This document shows positions 7,717 through 16,427 of a stretch of DNA of 20,221 nt, piece after piece. The notes under the pieces were generated by a model. That model had not been told where the DNA came from. It did no database searches and saw only the letters and a program-made list of their open reading frames with translations. The position numbers were made by a program, and so were the translations under genes. The DNA comes from Cochliopodium minus (taxonomy: Eukaryota > Discosea > Himatismenida > Cochliopodiidae). The stretch covers positions 5,406-25,626 of the forward strand of contig JAMYWO010000136.1 of the NCBI GenBank assembly GCA_024220525.1, given 5' to 3'. Position 1 is the first letter of the stretch; every line of letters begins with the position of its first letter.

Positions 7717-8526
7717 GAAAAATAAAATAATTAAAAAATATTATTACTTACAAAATTGAAAATTTAATTCAGTGGTTGAAAATGGGAGAATACCCGTTTT
7801 TCATATCCAGTGTGAACAGACTCCTTCAACAGTTGTGACGGGCTACTGGAGAAATTGTAGTTGAGATGGCAGTGCTGAGACTCTGATGACTTTTCAAATG
7901 AGTAAATGGACAAAAATGAGTAGGAACATCTAAGAAAATGAAGATGATGGAAAAAAGACAACTGATTGGGAACAAAGCGTCCAGAACTAATGCTTACAAG
8001 GGTATGCATGAAACTGAGACATCAACTGAGATGAGAATAAGATGGTTGGAGAACAAAGGAACAATGTGGTTGATATCAAATTTTGCCTTTGCCTATGAAT
8101 CCTAAAAATTAATTTCATCCAAATTTTATAGTTAAATTAAAATCAATTGATAAAAAATTTATTAAAATACCTTTGGTGAGCGAAAACAAGGATAAATTTT
8201 CAAAAGTGATTGTATTGTTCTCATGCTTCAGGAAATTGAAATAATGTTCAAAAGACTAAGGATCAACAAGAAATTCTGCAGTAGGAAACAACGAAACCAA
8301 CATATTCAAGGCAAAAGGGAATGAAGGAATTTGTAGTACAAATTGCAATGGAAATAAAAGTTTAAAGTCAGGGAAAGTTATGGGAGATACCCAAATGAAA
8401 TGGTTGGTGGGATTTCTGTTGAGGGAGAGGATAGACATTTTGATCTTAATCTTTCATTAATAAATTCAAAATAAAAAGGAAAATAAAAATCAATTTCTTA
8501 CAAGAGCTCGAACCAAAGTGTTCCCT

Positions 8527-8783
8527 GAAACTAGCTCACTGTCCATCATTGTACTTGCATCCCATAGTCATGTTTGTGCTCTAATTTCAACAAGAATACC
8601 AATCAGAAGAAATCACCATGTTCTTGATCTCCCCCAAGTAATTGTCCCAAACCTTTGAGCATGAAAGAGATGAGGTTGGTTTGGGACAGTCAAAACATAA
8701 ACAAAAAAAAGGAAAATATATGAGAAAAATAAATAAATAAAATAAATTTGCAAAAAATATAATAATATTGTTATCTTCCCATG
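8527..8783. repeat. Long direct repeat, copy 1 (partner 9547-9786)
   Basis: Both copies start with GAAACTAGCTCACTGTCCATCA and then share AACAAGAATACCAATCAGAAG through to the exact 77-bp end. They differ by a short replaced segment and scattered substitutions. This copy holds an 11-bp perfect inverted repeat (8643-8653 and 8678-8688, TGTCCCAAACC) with a 24-base loop. Confidence 0.85.
8707..8783. repeat. 77-bp exact duplicate of 9710-9786
   Basis: The two copies are identical for exactly 77 bp, including the A-T rich tract and TTATCTTCCCATG. They differ on both sides: A against T before, TAAATT against N after. The length equals that of the other junction duplicates. Confidence 0.9.
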
Positions 8784-9546
8784 TAAATTTATAAAAATAA
8801 ATCCACACTCGGCATATAAATTGGCATTAACCAAATCATTATGCATAGCATTTATTTATATTAATTAAAAAGGGTTATACATACAAGCATATACGATTAC
8901 ATCTTGATGGAGGTTCATAATCTCCCAGACAAATGGAAAAGGAAATGTGTCAACAAGTAAACAACAGAACCAGTAGACACGACGGGAAATGAGAGTAAAC
9001 TGATGAGAATATCTTTCAAATTGCAACAGTAGCAACTTATATTGCTAACCGAGAAAACGCACGTGATGAACGAAAGGTATGAGAAAGATGATCTGCGAAA
9101 GTTATGGAAGAAACCCAAATGAGTACATGAATGGTATTGATGGAGATTTCTGTTCAGGAAGAGGATGGATACTTGATATCCTAATGTTCAAAAATGAAAT
9201 AAATATAAGACAATTTTAAAAATAAAACTAAAAATAAATTTCAAAATATCAATCTAAACGATAAATAAAAAACAAAAATAAAATAAATATTTTAAAAATA
9301 AAAATTTAAATTAAATTAAAATAAAATTCAAAAATAATAAAATAAAAATTAATTTCTTACAACAGTGCAAACCAAGTGTTCCCTGAAACTTTTCATATAA
9401 ATAATGAATGAAAACCAGACTAACTGTTTGCTTCACATCGAGTGAATCCTCGAACTCCTGCACCATCACCAAGATCTCTACACGATGTATAGTGTTGTAG
9501 AGTAGACCTTAGATAATTCTTGTCATACAAAATGATGTTGTTTTTG

Positions 9547-9786
9547 TGAAACTAGCTCACTGTCCATCAATGTAACTGGCTCAAGATCTCCAATGTCAAC
9601 AAGAATACCAATCAGAAGAAATCACCATGTTCTTGATCTCCCAAATAATTGTCCCAAACCCTTGCGCACGAAAGAGATGAGGTTGGTTTGGGACAATCGA
9701 AACATAAATAAAAGGAAAATATATGAGAAAAATAAATAAATAAAATAAATTTGCAAAAAATATAATAATATTGTTATCTTCCCATG
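9547..9786. repeat. Long direct repeat, copy 2 (partner 8527-8783)
   Basis: This second copy lies in the same orientation about 1 kb downstream. Its inverted repeat is longer and still perfect: ATTGTCCCAAACC at 9648-9660 and its complement at 9685-9697, 13 bp with a 24-base loop. The copy ends at the N at 9787. Confidence 0.85.
9710..9786. repeat. 77-bp exact duplicate of 8707-8783, ending at an N
   Basis: This copy ends immediately before the N at 9787, after which the sequence (GAACTCC...) no longer resembles the first copy. An assembly join is the simplest reading. The DNA upstream of the insulin-degrading enzyme gene may therefore not truly be this repeat array. Confidence 0.9.
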
Positions 9787-9787
9787 N
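9787..9787. other. Single N: assembly join upstream of the IDE gene
   Basis: The N follows the second copy of a 77-bp duplicate. The distance and even the order of the two sides are uncertain. Confidence 0.85.
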
Positions 9788-10170
9788 GAACTCCTTAATG
9801 AACATTTCCCAAAATAAAAATTTATATCTTTGTTTTCAATTGATTCCTTCAATTAATTATCAATAAATTTTGTTCATTATTTCAATCTGATTCATCGTTG
9901 ATTTTGATTTGACAAAATAGAATTTTCTTTTTACTTTTCAAAAAAATAAAATCATATGAAGGTGATGAAAAAAAAAAGGGATAGATAATATATCCATTTT
10001 ATTTGTCATCAAATTCGCTTTGAAGAAACCAAGGCAACTGCATATCCCAACACGATATGATAAAAAATCAAAAATTAATTCTTAAATTGCCATTCAATGT
10101 GTCAAATAATTTGACTCAAAAGAAAAAATAAATTTATTATTAAAATAAAATAAAAAATCAATTTCATTCA
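9788..10170. other. Upstream region of the IDE gene
   Basis: 383 bp of AT-rich DNA with no recognised gene. It should contain the promoter of the insulin-degrading enzyme gene, but no TATA box or other element stands out from the AT-rich background. The start codon context is TTTCATTCA followed by ATG. Confidence 0.5.
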
Positions 10171-13100
10171 ATGATTATCAAATCAGAAAACGATCAAAGG
10201 AAGTATAAAAATATCCAATTAGGTAAAGAACAAGAAATATAGAGGTTAAAAGAAAAAATTTAATTTATTTTTAATCCCTCATAGAGAACAAATTGGAAGT
10301 TGTAATCATCTCTGATAAAGGTATGGCAAAGAGATATTTTTATAAATGCAATATATATATATATATAAAAAATCTCTTTAAAAAATAGAATTGGAGAAAT
10401 CATCTGCATCATTGGATGTGAGAGTGGGGAATTTTCATGATCCACCAGAAATCCTTGGATTGGCACATTTTCTTGAACACGTAAAAACCTCAAAAAATAT
10501 TTTATTTTGTATTTAATATAATATTTTCTTTAATAAAAATAAAAAGATGTTGTTTCTGGGAACCAAGAAATATCCCAAAGAGAGTAAAAGAGAATTCTCA
10601 ATCTTATTGATCAAAAATTATTAACCATTAATTTTTTTTAAAATGGAAGGCTCTTATTCAGAATGTAAAAAAATTTTTTAATTGATGAAAAATATCAATT
10701 TGATAAAAAAACAAATATCTTTAAATCCAATAAAAATAATTATTTTTTGATAAATTAAATCAAATTATTAATCAAATTAGACATTTCAATGAACAGTGGA
10801 TCCAGAAATGCATCAACAGCGATAATAGACACTAGATATTTTTTCGAAGTGACGAATAGCGCCTTCGAAGAAGCGTTGGACAGAATCTCCCAATTCTTCA
10901 TTTCGCCTCTTTTCGATGAAAATTCTGTGGAGAGGGAAATCAAAGCTGTCGATTCTGAAAATGCAAAAAATTATAATAATGGTAAATAAAAAATTAAAAA
11001 ATAAAAATTATAAATAAACAATTAAAAATTTAAATTAAACTTTTAAAAAATATGAAACTATAATTTAAGAACAAAAAAAACTATTTTATAATTTAATAAA
11101 ATTTTTTTTTTGTTAGATTCTAGAAGGTTCTTTCAGCTCCATAGAGGTCTTTGCAAAAACAACCACGTAACATTCTTTTTTTTCCCTCAATATAAAATTA
11201 ATTTATAAAATCATTTTGTACTAGGTCTACTCAAAGTTTTGTAACAATTTTTTTTAAATTTTTTTGTTTTTATTTTTTTAAATTTTTTGTTAAATTTTTA
11301 TTTTTTGTTAAATTCTATTGTATTTTTTTTTTGTTATTAAATTTTTAATTAATGAATTATTTTTTTTTTAAGCCACAGGAAACTTGAAGACACTTTCAGA
11401 AATTCCAAAAGAGAAAGGGATAGACGTGAGAAAGAGAGTGATTGAGTTTTACGAAAAGCATTACAGCGCTAACGTGATGAAATTGGCCATTATAAGTAAT
11501 CAAGACATCGAAGTTATGGAGAAGTGGGTATAAAAACAAATATTTTTAATTTAATTTAATTTTAATTTTTTTTTACTTATTTAATAGTATTTAAATTTTC
11601 TATTATTTTTATTTTTTGAAAATTATATTTTATATTTAAATTAATGAATTTTTTTTTTTTTTTAGATGTCATTTATTAATATTTTTATATTTATTTTGAT
11701 CACTTTTGTTTTATATTTCGTTTGTTTTCACTTAATTTATTTACTTATTCTCTTTTTTATATTTTTATAGAATAATTATTTTTTAATTTTCGTCTTTAAA
11801 ATAGGTAGTGGAGAAGTTTTCGCCAATAGTTAACAAAGACGTGACGCCCATTCCATGGACAGACATGCCCTACTCCGAAAAGGAGCTCCAATCCATCGTC
11901 TATGTCGTCCCTGTCAAAGATATCCGTGAAGTTATACTCATTTTTCAACTTCCTTCCATGGACCAGTACCATAAAGAAAAACCTCAACTCATTTTGAGTA
12001 AAAATTTTTTTAAAATTTATTTATTTTAATTTTTTTAAAATTTGTTATTATTTATTTAAAATTAATATTAAATTTATCATTTTATTTAAATAATTTAAAG
12101 AAATTTTTATTTTTGTTATTATAGTTATTGTAAAATTTATTTCTAAAAAAACCATTTTTTTATTTTTCCATCATTACAAATTTAACTTAGTTATTTTAAA
12201 ATTTTTATTATTTTTTTAAACAAATTGTTTATATATGAATTTATTTTGTTTCTATTAAATTATTATTTTTAAATTATCATTTTTAAATTTATATTTTTAT
12301 TTTCGAAAAAAAAAAAGCTCATTTGATTGGACACGAATCAGAAGGATCAATTTTGAGCCACCTAAAGGAAAAAGGGCTAGCAACCTTATTATCAGCAGGA
12401 TGCTTATCCAACCCCATCTTCTCTCTCTTAATAGTTACCATCAGTTTGACCGATGAAGGTCTCAAAGAGAAAGATCGTGTTATTTCCCTCGTTTTCAGTT
12501 ACATCAACATGTTGAAGCATGAGGGCGTTCCTGAGCGTATCTTTGATGAAATTCAGACTATTAATGGATGCAAAGTAAAAAATTTCTTTTATAATTTTTT
12601 TAAAATTAGAATAAAAAAAATTATAAAAATTTAAATAATCTTACTTTGTAAATAAATGAATTGACAAAAAATTAAAATTAATATTAAAATTGTTTTCTTA
12701 ACTTAAACATTTATCTTTCTAATATATTTCTCTAATTTTGTTTTTCATTATTAATACGTTTTTTTATTATTGCCAAATAAAAATAAAACTTCTAATATGA
12801 CATCAACATTTCATTTTAAGTTGTTCAATTAAGTAAAATTAATCAACAATTAAAAGTAAAAAATTTCAAAATAATAAAAGAAATATTATTAATATTGTTG
12901 ATCAAAAATCTTTTATTTGCAAAATTGATTAAAAAATTTTTTTATTAATATTTATAGTTCCGCTATAAAGAAAAAGAAGAATCATCAGATTATGTGCAAA
13001 ATATAAGCTTGAGGATGCAAAGCTGCCCTATAAAAGACGTGCTGGTGCTGGATTACAAGTACGAAGTGTTTGACCAAAAGCTCATTCAAGACATCTTGAC

Positions 13101-16038
13101 CAAGTAATATTTTACTTTTCAAAAAAAAAAATTATTCTAATTATTATTTAATTTTCACAATTTTATTATTTTTTATTTTTTTACATTTATTTTTATAAAT
13201 CTATTTTTTATTTTTATTTTTTATTTTTTATTTTTTTACATTTATTTTTTATTTATTATTTAATTTTTTTATTTTATATTTTTTATTTTTTATTTTTTAT
13301 TTTTTATTTTTTATTTTTTATTTAAAATTTTATATTTTATATTTTATATTTTATTTTTTATTTTTTATTTTTTTTATTTTTTATTTATTATTGAGGTACC
13401 TCAACAAAGAGAACGTGATCATCTATGTCATCTCCAAGGCATTCATAGGCCAAACTGAATCGACCGAAGAATGGTACGACGTTCATTACAAACGCGAGAA
13501 GATTCCTAAAGAACTTACAAGTCTTATTGATAATCCTCCTGTCAAATGGGACAATTTGGAACCTCCTCTCCACTTGCCTTCTGAGTAAAAAATTTAATTA
13601 TTTAAATATTTGATAAAAAATTTTAAAAATATATTAATTATGAATAACATCAATTATTTAATAATAATTAATTAATTTATTTATTTGAATCTTTTTTTAT
13701 TTTTTTTTAATTCATATTAAAATTAAGAAATTCAATAAAAATTGATTAAAAAAATAATTTTAGAAATCAGTTCATCCCAAAAAACTTTGACATAAAAGAA
13801 ATAAACAACAGAGTGGAAATGCCAAAGCTAATAAGACAAGAAAAGTTCTGCAAAGTGTGGCACAAACAAGACTTTAGCTTCAACCAACCCAAAGCAAACA
13901 TCACCTTCAACTTCTTCTCCCCCCCCTCCTACTCCTCTATTCCTAATGCTGTCATGTCGTCTCTTGTGGTCGATTTGTTGATGGAACAGCTTTCGATAAA
14001 GAACTGCTATTTCGCCCATTTGTCTGGCCTTTCTTACAAAATCTCCGACAACACTGTTGGCTTTGATGTCAAGTAGAAATCTTTCTTTTTTTTTTTGTTT
14101 AAAAACGTTTTTTAAAATTATTTTTGATTACTTTATTTGTTTTTTGATGTCAATATTAATGATTTTTTATTTCTTTTTAATCTTTTCAATTTTTTTTGAA
14201 ATCAAATTGATTCAACCAAATTCTTTCTTATTTTTTCATTTTATTTTTATTATTTCATTTTTTCTAAAATTTTTAAAAAATTTTGTTTCTTCATTATTTT
14301 TTTAGTGTCACTGGATTCAACGACAAATTAGAAGAACTGCTGTATTTCATAATGAAAGAGTTCAAAAACTTGAAATTCACAGAGAAACAGTTCCAAATCT
14401 ACAAAGAAAAAAAAGCCCACCACTACAAAGACTACCTGATGAACCAACCTAATGAACACGCCACTTACCATATCAGCCTTCTTCTTCAATCTCCCAAGTT
14501 CTCCATGTATGAATATGCCAGTGCTATTGACTACATTTCTTATCAACAAGTTGTCGAGCATTCCAAACTTCTTTTTCAAAGTATGTATTTTTTAAAAATT
14601 TTTTTTTTTATTTTTTAATTGTTTATTATTTTAAAAAATATCATTTGCAAATATTTTTAAAATCTTAAAAATTTTTTTGATTTAACTTTTTTATTTTTCA
14701 TTTTTATTATTTTATTTTAATATTTTTATTTTACTTATAATTTATTTTTATATCTTTATGAGGTTATTTATTTTGTTTTGTTTTTATTTTTACTATTTTT
14801 TTGTTTTTTATCATTTAATTTTTTAAGATTTGTCCTACGATGCACTCACGATGGGAAACTTGACCAAAGAAGATTCGTTGAGAATATCAAGGGGAATCGA
14901 CGAAATAATTTTCCACAAAGAAAACTATTCTCCTCTCTCCATTAACTCCAAAGTCGTCCAATTACAGGCTCCTCATTACCTATATAAAGTCGATTCTCCC
15001 AACAAAAACGAGAAAAACTGTTCCGTCAGCATTTACTTCCAAATTGGTGATCAAGGTTATTTATTTTCAATTTAATATTTACCAACATTTTTTTTTGTTT
15101 AAAATTATTTATTTTTATTAATTTAAAATAATTTTTAAAAAGTAAATTCTTTTTTCTTTGAGAATTTCTTTCCTTTAATTTTATTAATTTTATATAATCG
15201 AAATTTATTAATTTTTTATAAAAGTATATTTTTTTGTTTATTTTTTATTTTATTTTTTTTTAAAATATTTAATTTTTAAAAAAAACTTAAAAAGGAAACA
15301 AAATGAGAGCAATACTGTCACTGTTCGCACAAATAGTGAAAGCAGACTGTTTCGCCCAGCTGAGAACAAGAGAACAACTGGGGTACTCAGTGGAGTCTCA
15401 CTCCAAAATCATGTTTACCGTGCCTGGCTTCGAAATCACCATTCAGTCCTCCGTCGCCACTCCTCAGTACCTCGAGTCTCGTATCGATCTTTGGCTTGAT
15501 AGTGTGGAGTCTTTGCTTTCTAACCTTGAAGAATTCAAGTTTCAACAGTACAAGGACTCCCTCATCATCACCAAAACTCGTCCGATTTTTTATTTTTTTT
15601 ATATCGTCTTTTTCTAATTTTATTTTGTTTATCGAAATAATTTCATTTTTATATTTTATTCTTTGATAAATAATAATTGTCTATTTGTTCAATTTCTTTT
15701 ACTAATTTATAATTATTTCTTTTTTAGAACCATTCAAAAGACTGAACGAAGAGAAAGTGGTATACATCGAAGAACTTTTGATCCAAAAATACGTCTACGA
15801 CCGTCGCTTCATCGAAGCAAAAGAGCTAAAAGGGTTATCCAAAGAAGATGTCCTCTCATTTTACAGGAAATACATCAAGAAGTGTTCCCCTCAGCTACAC
15901 AAGCTCTCTTCTTGGGTTTTTGCTACGGTTCCTAGCGACAAAGTTCTCTCTTTGGAGAATTTTGACTACAATAGCATCCATCTCATTCCCGATTTACAAC
16001 AATTCAAATCTTCCCAAAAGTTTTTCAGTAATTTGTGA
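10171..16038 (+). CDS. IDE: Insulin-degrading enzyme (M16A zinc metallopeptidase), 18 exons
   Basis: Splicing gives a 948-residue inverzincin that degrades short peptides in a closed chamber. Exons: 10171-10222, 10285-10320, 10389-10480, 10547-10583, 10650-10664, 10781-10981, 11117-11166, 11225-11240, 11373-11527, 11805-11997, 12318-12574, 12958-13103, 13396-13584, 13764-14072, 14306-14580, 14828-15055, 15295-15579, 15728-16038. All introns are GT-AG and phases agree throughout (2847 nt). The zinc motif HFLEH is at residues 56-60, and the third ligand Glu137 lies in AVDSENAKN, 81 residues after the first His as in human IDE. ALDRISQFF, VVPVKDIREV and LIGHESEGS follow. The C-terminal half has LRTREQLGY (774 and 781 match the substrate-binding Arg and Tyr of human IDE). 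The start aligns about 52 residues into the human protein, so there is no mitochondrial leader, and the C-terminus is about 20 residues short. All catalytic residues are present, so it should be active, probably in the cytosol. Confidence 0.95.
10351..10367. repeat. (AT)n run in IDE intron 2
   Basis: About eight AT units lie within the 68-bp second intron. It is a candidate microsatellite with no other visible role. Confidence 0.8.
10650..10664 (+). other. IDE: 15-nt microexon of the IDE gene
   Basis: The piece GCTCTTATTCAGAAT is flanked by AG and GTAAAA. With one base from the exon before and two from the exon after, it encodes SSYSEY. The spliced sequence KKYPKE-SSYSEYIS then aligns without gaps to KKYPKENEYSQFLS of human IDE. 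Without this exon the protein would lack five residues beside the active site. Confidence 0.85.
11225..11240 (+). other. IDE: 16-nt microexon of the IDE gene
   Basis: GTCTACTCAAAGTTTT lies between TACTAG and GTAACA and encodes VYSKF plus one base. Joined to CCACAGGAAAC after the next AG, it gives YSKFSTGN, matching FSKFGTGN of human IDE. The alternative acceptor six bases later (CACAG) would create a stop, which supports the site chosen. Confidence 0.85.
13184..13392. repeat. ATTTTTT-type simple repeat filling IDE intron 12
   Basis: Most of this 292-bp intron consists of ATTTTTT and ATTTT units in near-perfect tandem, with almost no G or C. It ends in TTATTGAG, which serves as the acceptor. 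This composition helps explain why the intron is several times longer than the smallest in this gene. Confidence 0.8.
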
Positions 16039-16427
16039 TGCTTGGGCTTTAATTAATTAAAATATATTATATTAGTTAGAACATCAACCTTCAATTAAGA
16101 TGCGTTTTAATTCTTGATTCTTTGCTTTTAAAAGATTGAAATCATATGATCAAAATACAAAAAAGATGATCAAAATATCTATATTTTTTCCGAAACACTG
16201 GGGTGTTCCCTAAAAAGTGAAGATGATTTTCAATATTGATGTGAGATAATTTAATTTAGAGTTGGTGAATCCGTTTAATTATCTGTTCAAAGTTCAGAGG
16301 TTAAATTGAAAGAATAAATAGTGCTGAGGATAGAACACTTCCTTGTGGGGTACCGCTATGTATGTTGAAGTTTTAGAGATGTCCAAAAATTACAAAACTG
16401 ACTTGCAACAAAAAAAATTTATAAGTT
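16039..16427. other. Space between convergent IDE and USP genes
   Basis: The 3' ends of the IDE gene (+) and the USP gene (minus) face each other across 389 bp. The stretch holds the reverse-transcriptase remnant at 16301-16372. The only AATAAA on the + strand, at 16313, is 275 bp after the IDE stop, so polyadenylation sites are not obvious. GAACACTGGGGTGTTCC-like bases near 16193-16210 form a weak inverted repeat. Confidence 0.6.
16301..16372 (-). mobile_element. LINE-type reverse transcriptase remnant
   Basis: The minus strand reads NFNIHSGTPQGSVLSSALF followed by ILSI and a stop. SGTPQGSVLSPxLF is the classic motif upstream of the catalytic Asp pair in reverse transcriptases of non-LTR (CR1/Jockey-like) retrotransposons. 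Here one Pro of the SP pair is replaced by Ser, and the frame closes after 23 codons. The catalytic motif YxDD is not found. Upstream codons are in keeping (VSFVIFGHL) but are interrupted by a stop. This is a short, dead fragment. The last USP exon ends 56 bp away, so a retrotransposon insertion may have cut that gene copy. Confidence 0.7.

Larger units (their letters stand above)
8371..8783 (-). repeat. Decayed spliced repeat, copy B (second part)
   Basis: It begins with GGGAAAGTTATGGGAGATACC. On the minus strand a candidate intron runs from donor GTAAGAAATTG (8501) to acceptor CTCTCCCTCAACAG (8416), 86 bp. The upstream exon-like stretch encodes MDSELVSGNTLVRAL, and the downstream one reads in phase 0 into HLGISHNFP and a stop, as in copy A. 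Bases 8527-8783 closely match 9547-9786. Reading frames are short, so these are probably remains of a gene family rather than working genes. Confidence 0.45.
8873..9786 (-). repeat. Decayed spliced repeat, copy C
   Basis: It carries all islands of copies A and B in the same order: 'ggttatacata', 'aacaacagaaccagt', 'gagaatatctttcaa', 'gcgaaagttatggaagaaaccc', 'gatttctgttcagg', 'attaatttcttac', 'accaagtgttccctgaaact', and the long repeat at 9547-9786. The candidate minus-strand intron is longer here (donor at 9360, acceptor AACAG ending at 9150, 211 bp). The downstream frame reads HLGFFHNF and stays open for about 60 more codons, where A and B stop. About 145 bp at 9400-9545 have no counterpart in copy B. 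Confidence 0.45.

Noticed and set aside
8587-8846. Minus-strand frames of 73-77 codons with IFFANLFYLFIFLIYF
   Set aside because: The hydrophobic stretch is the translation of the AT-rich 77-bp repeat. The two copies are not kept in one frame.
8420-9450. tRNA or other structured RNA genes in the repeat array
   Set aside because: No cloverleaf, T-loop or box elements could be found. The only clear stem is the TGTCCCAAACC hairpin.
5200-9787. CRISPR-like array
   Set aside because: Repeat copies are few, diverged, irregularly spaced and hundreds of bases long, in a eukaryotic context.
10755-10943. Minus-strand 62-codon frame over IDE exon 6
   Set aside because: It is the complement of a confidently aligned IDE exon.
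13828-14019. Minus-strand 63-codon frame over IDE exon 14
   Set aside because: It is a shadow of the IDE coding strand.
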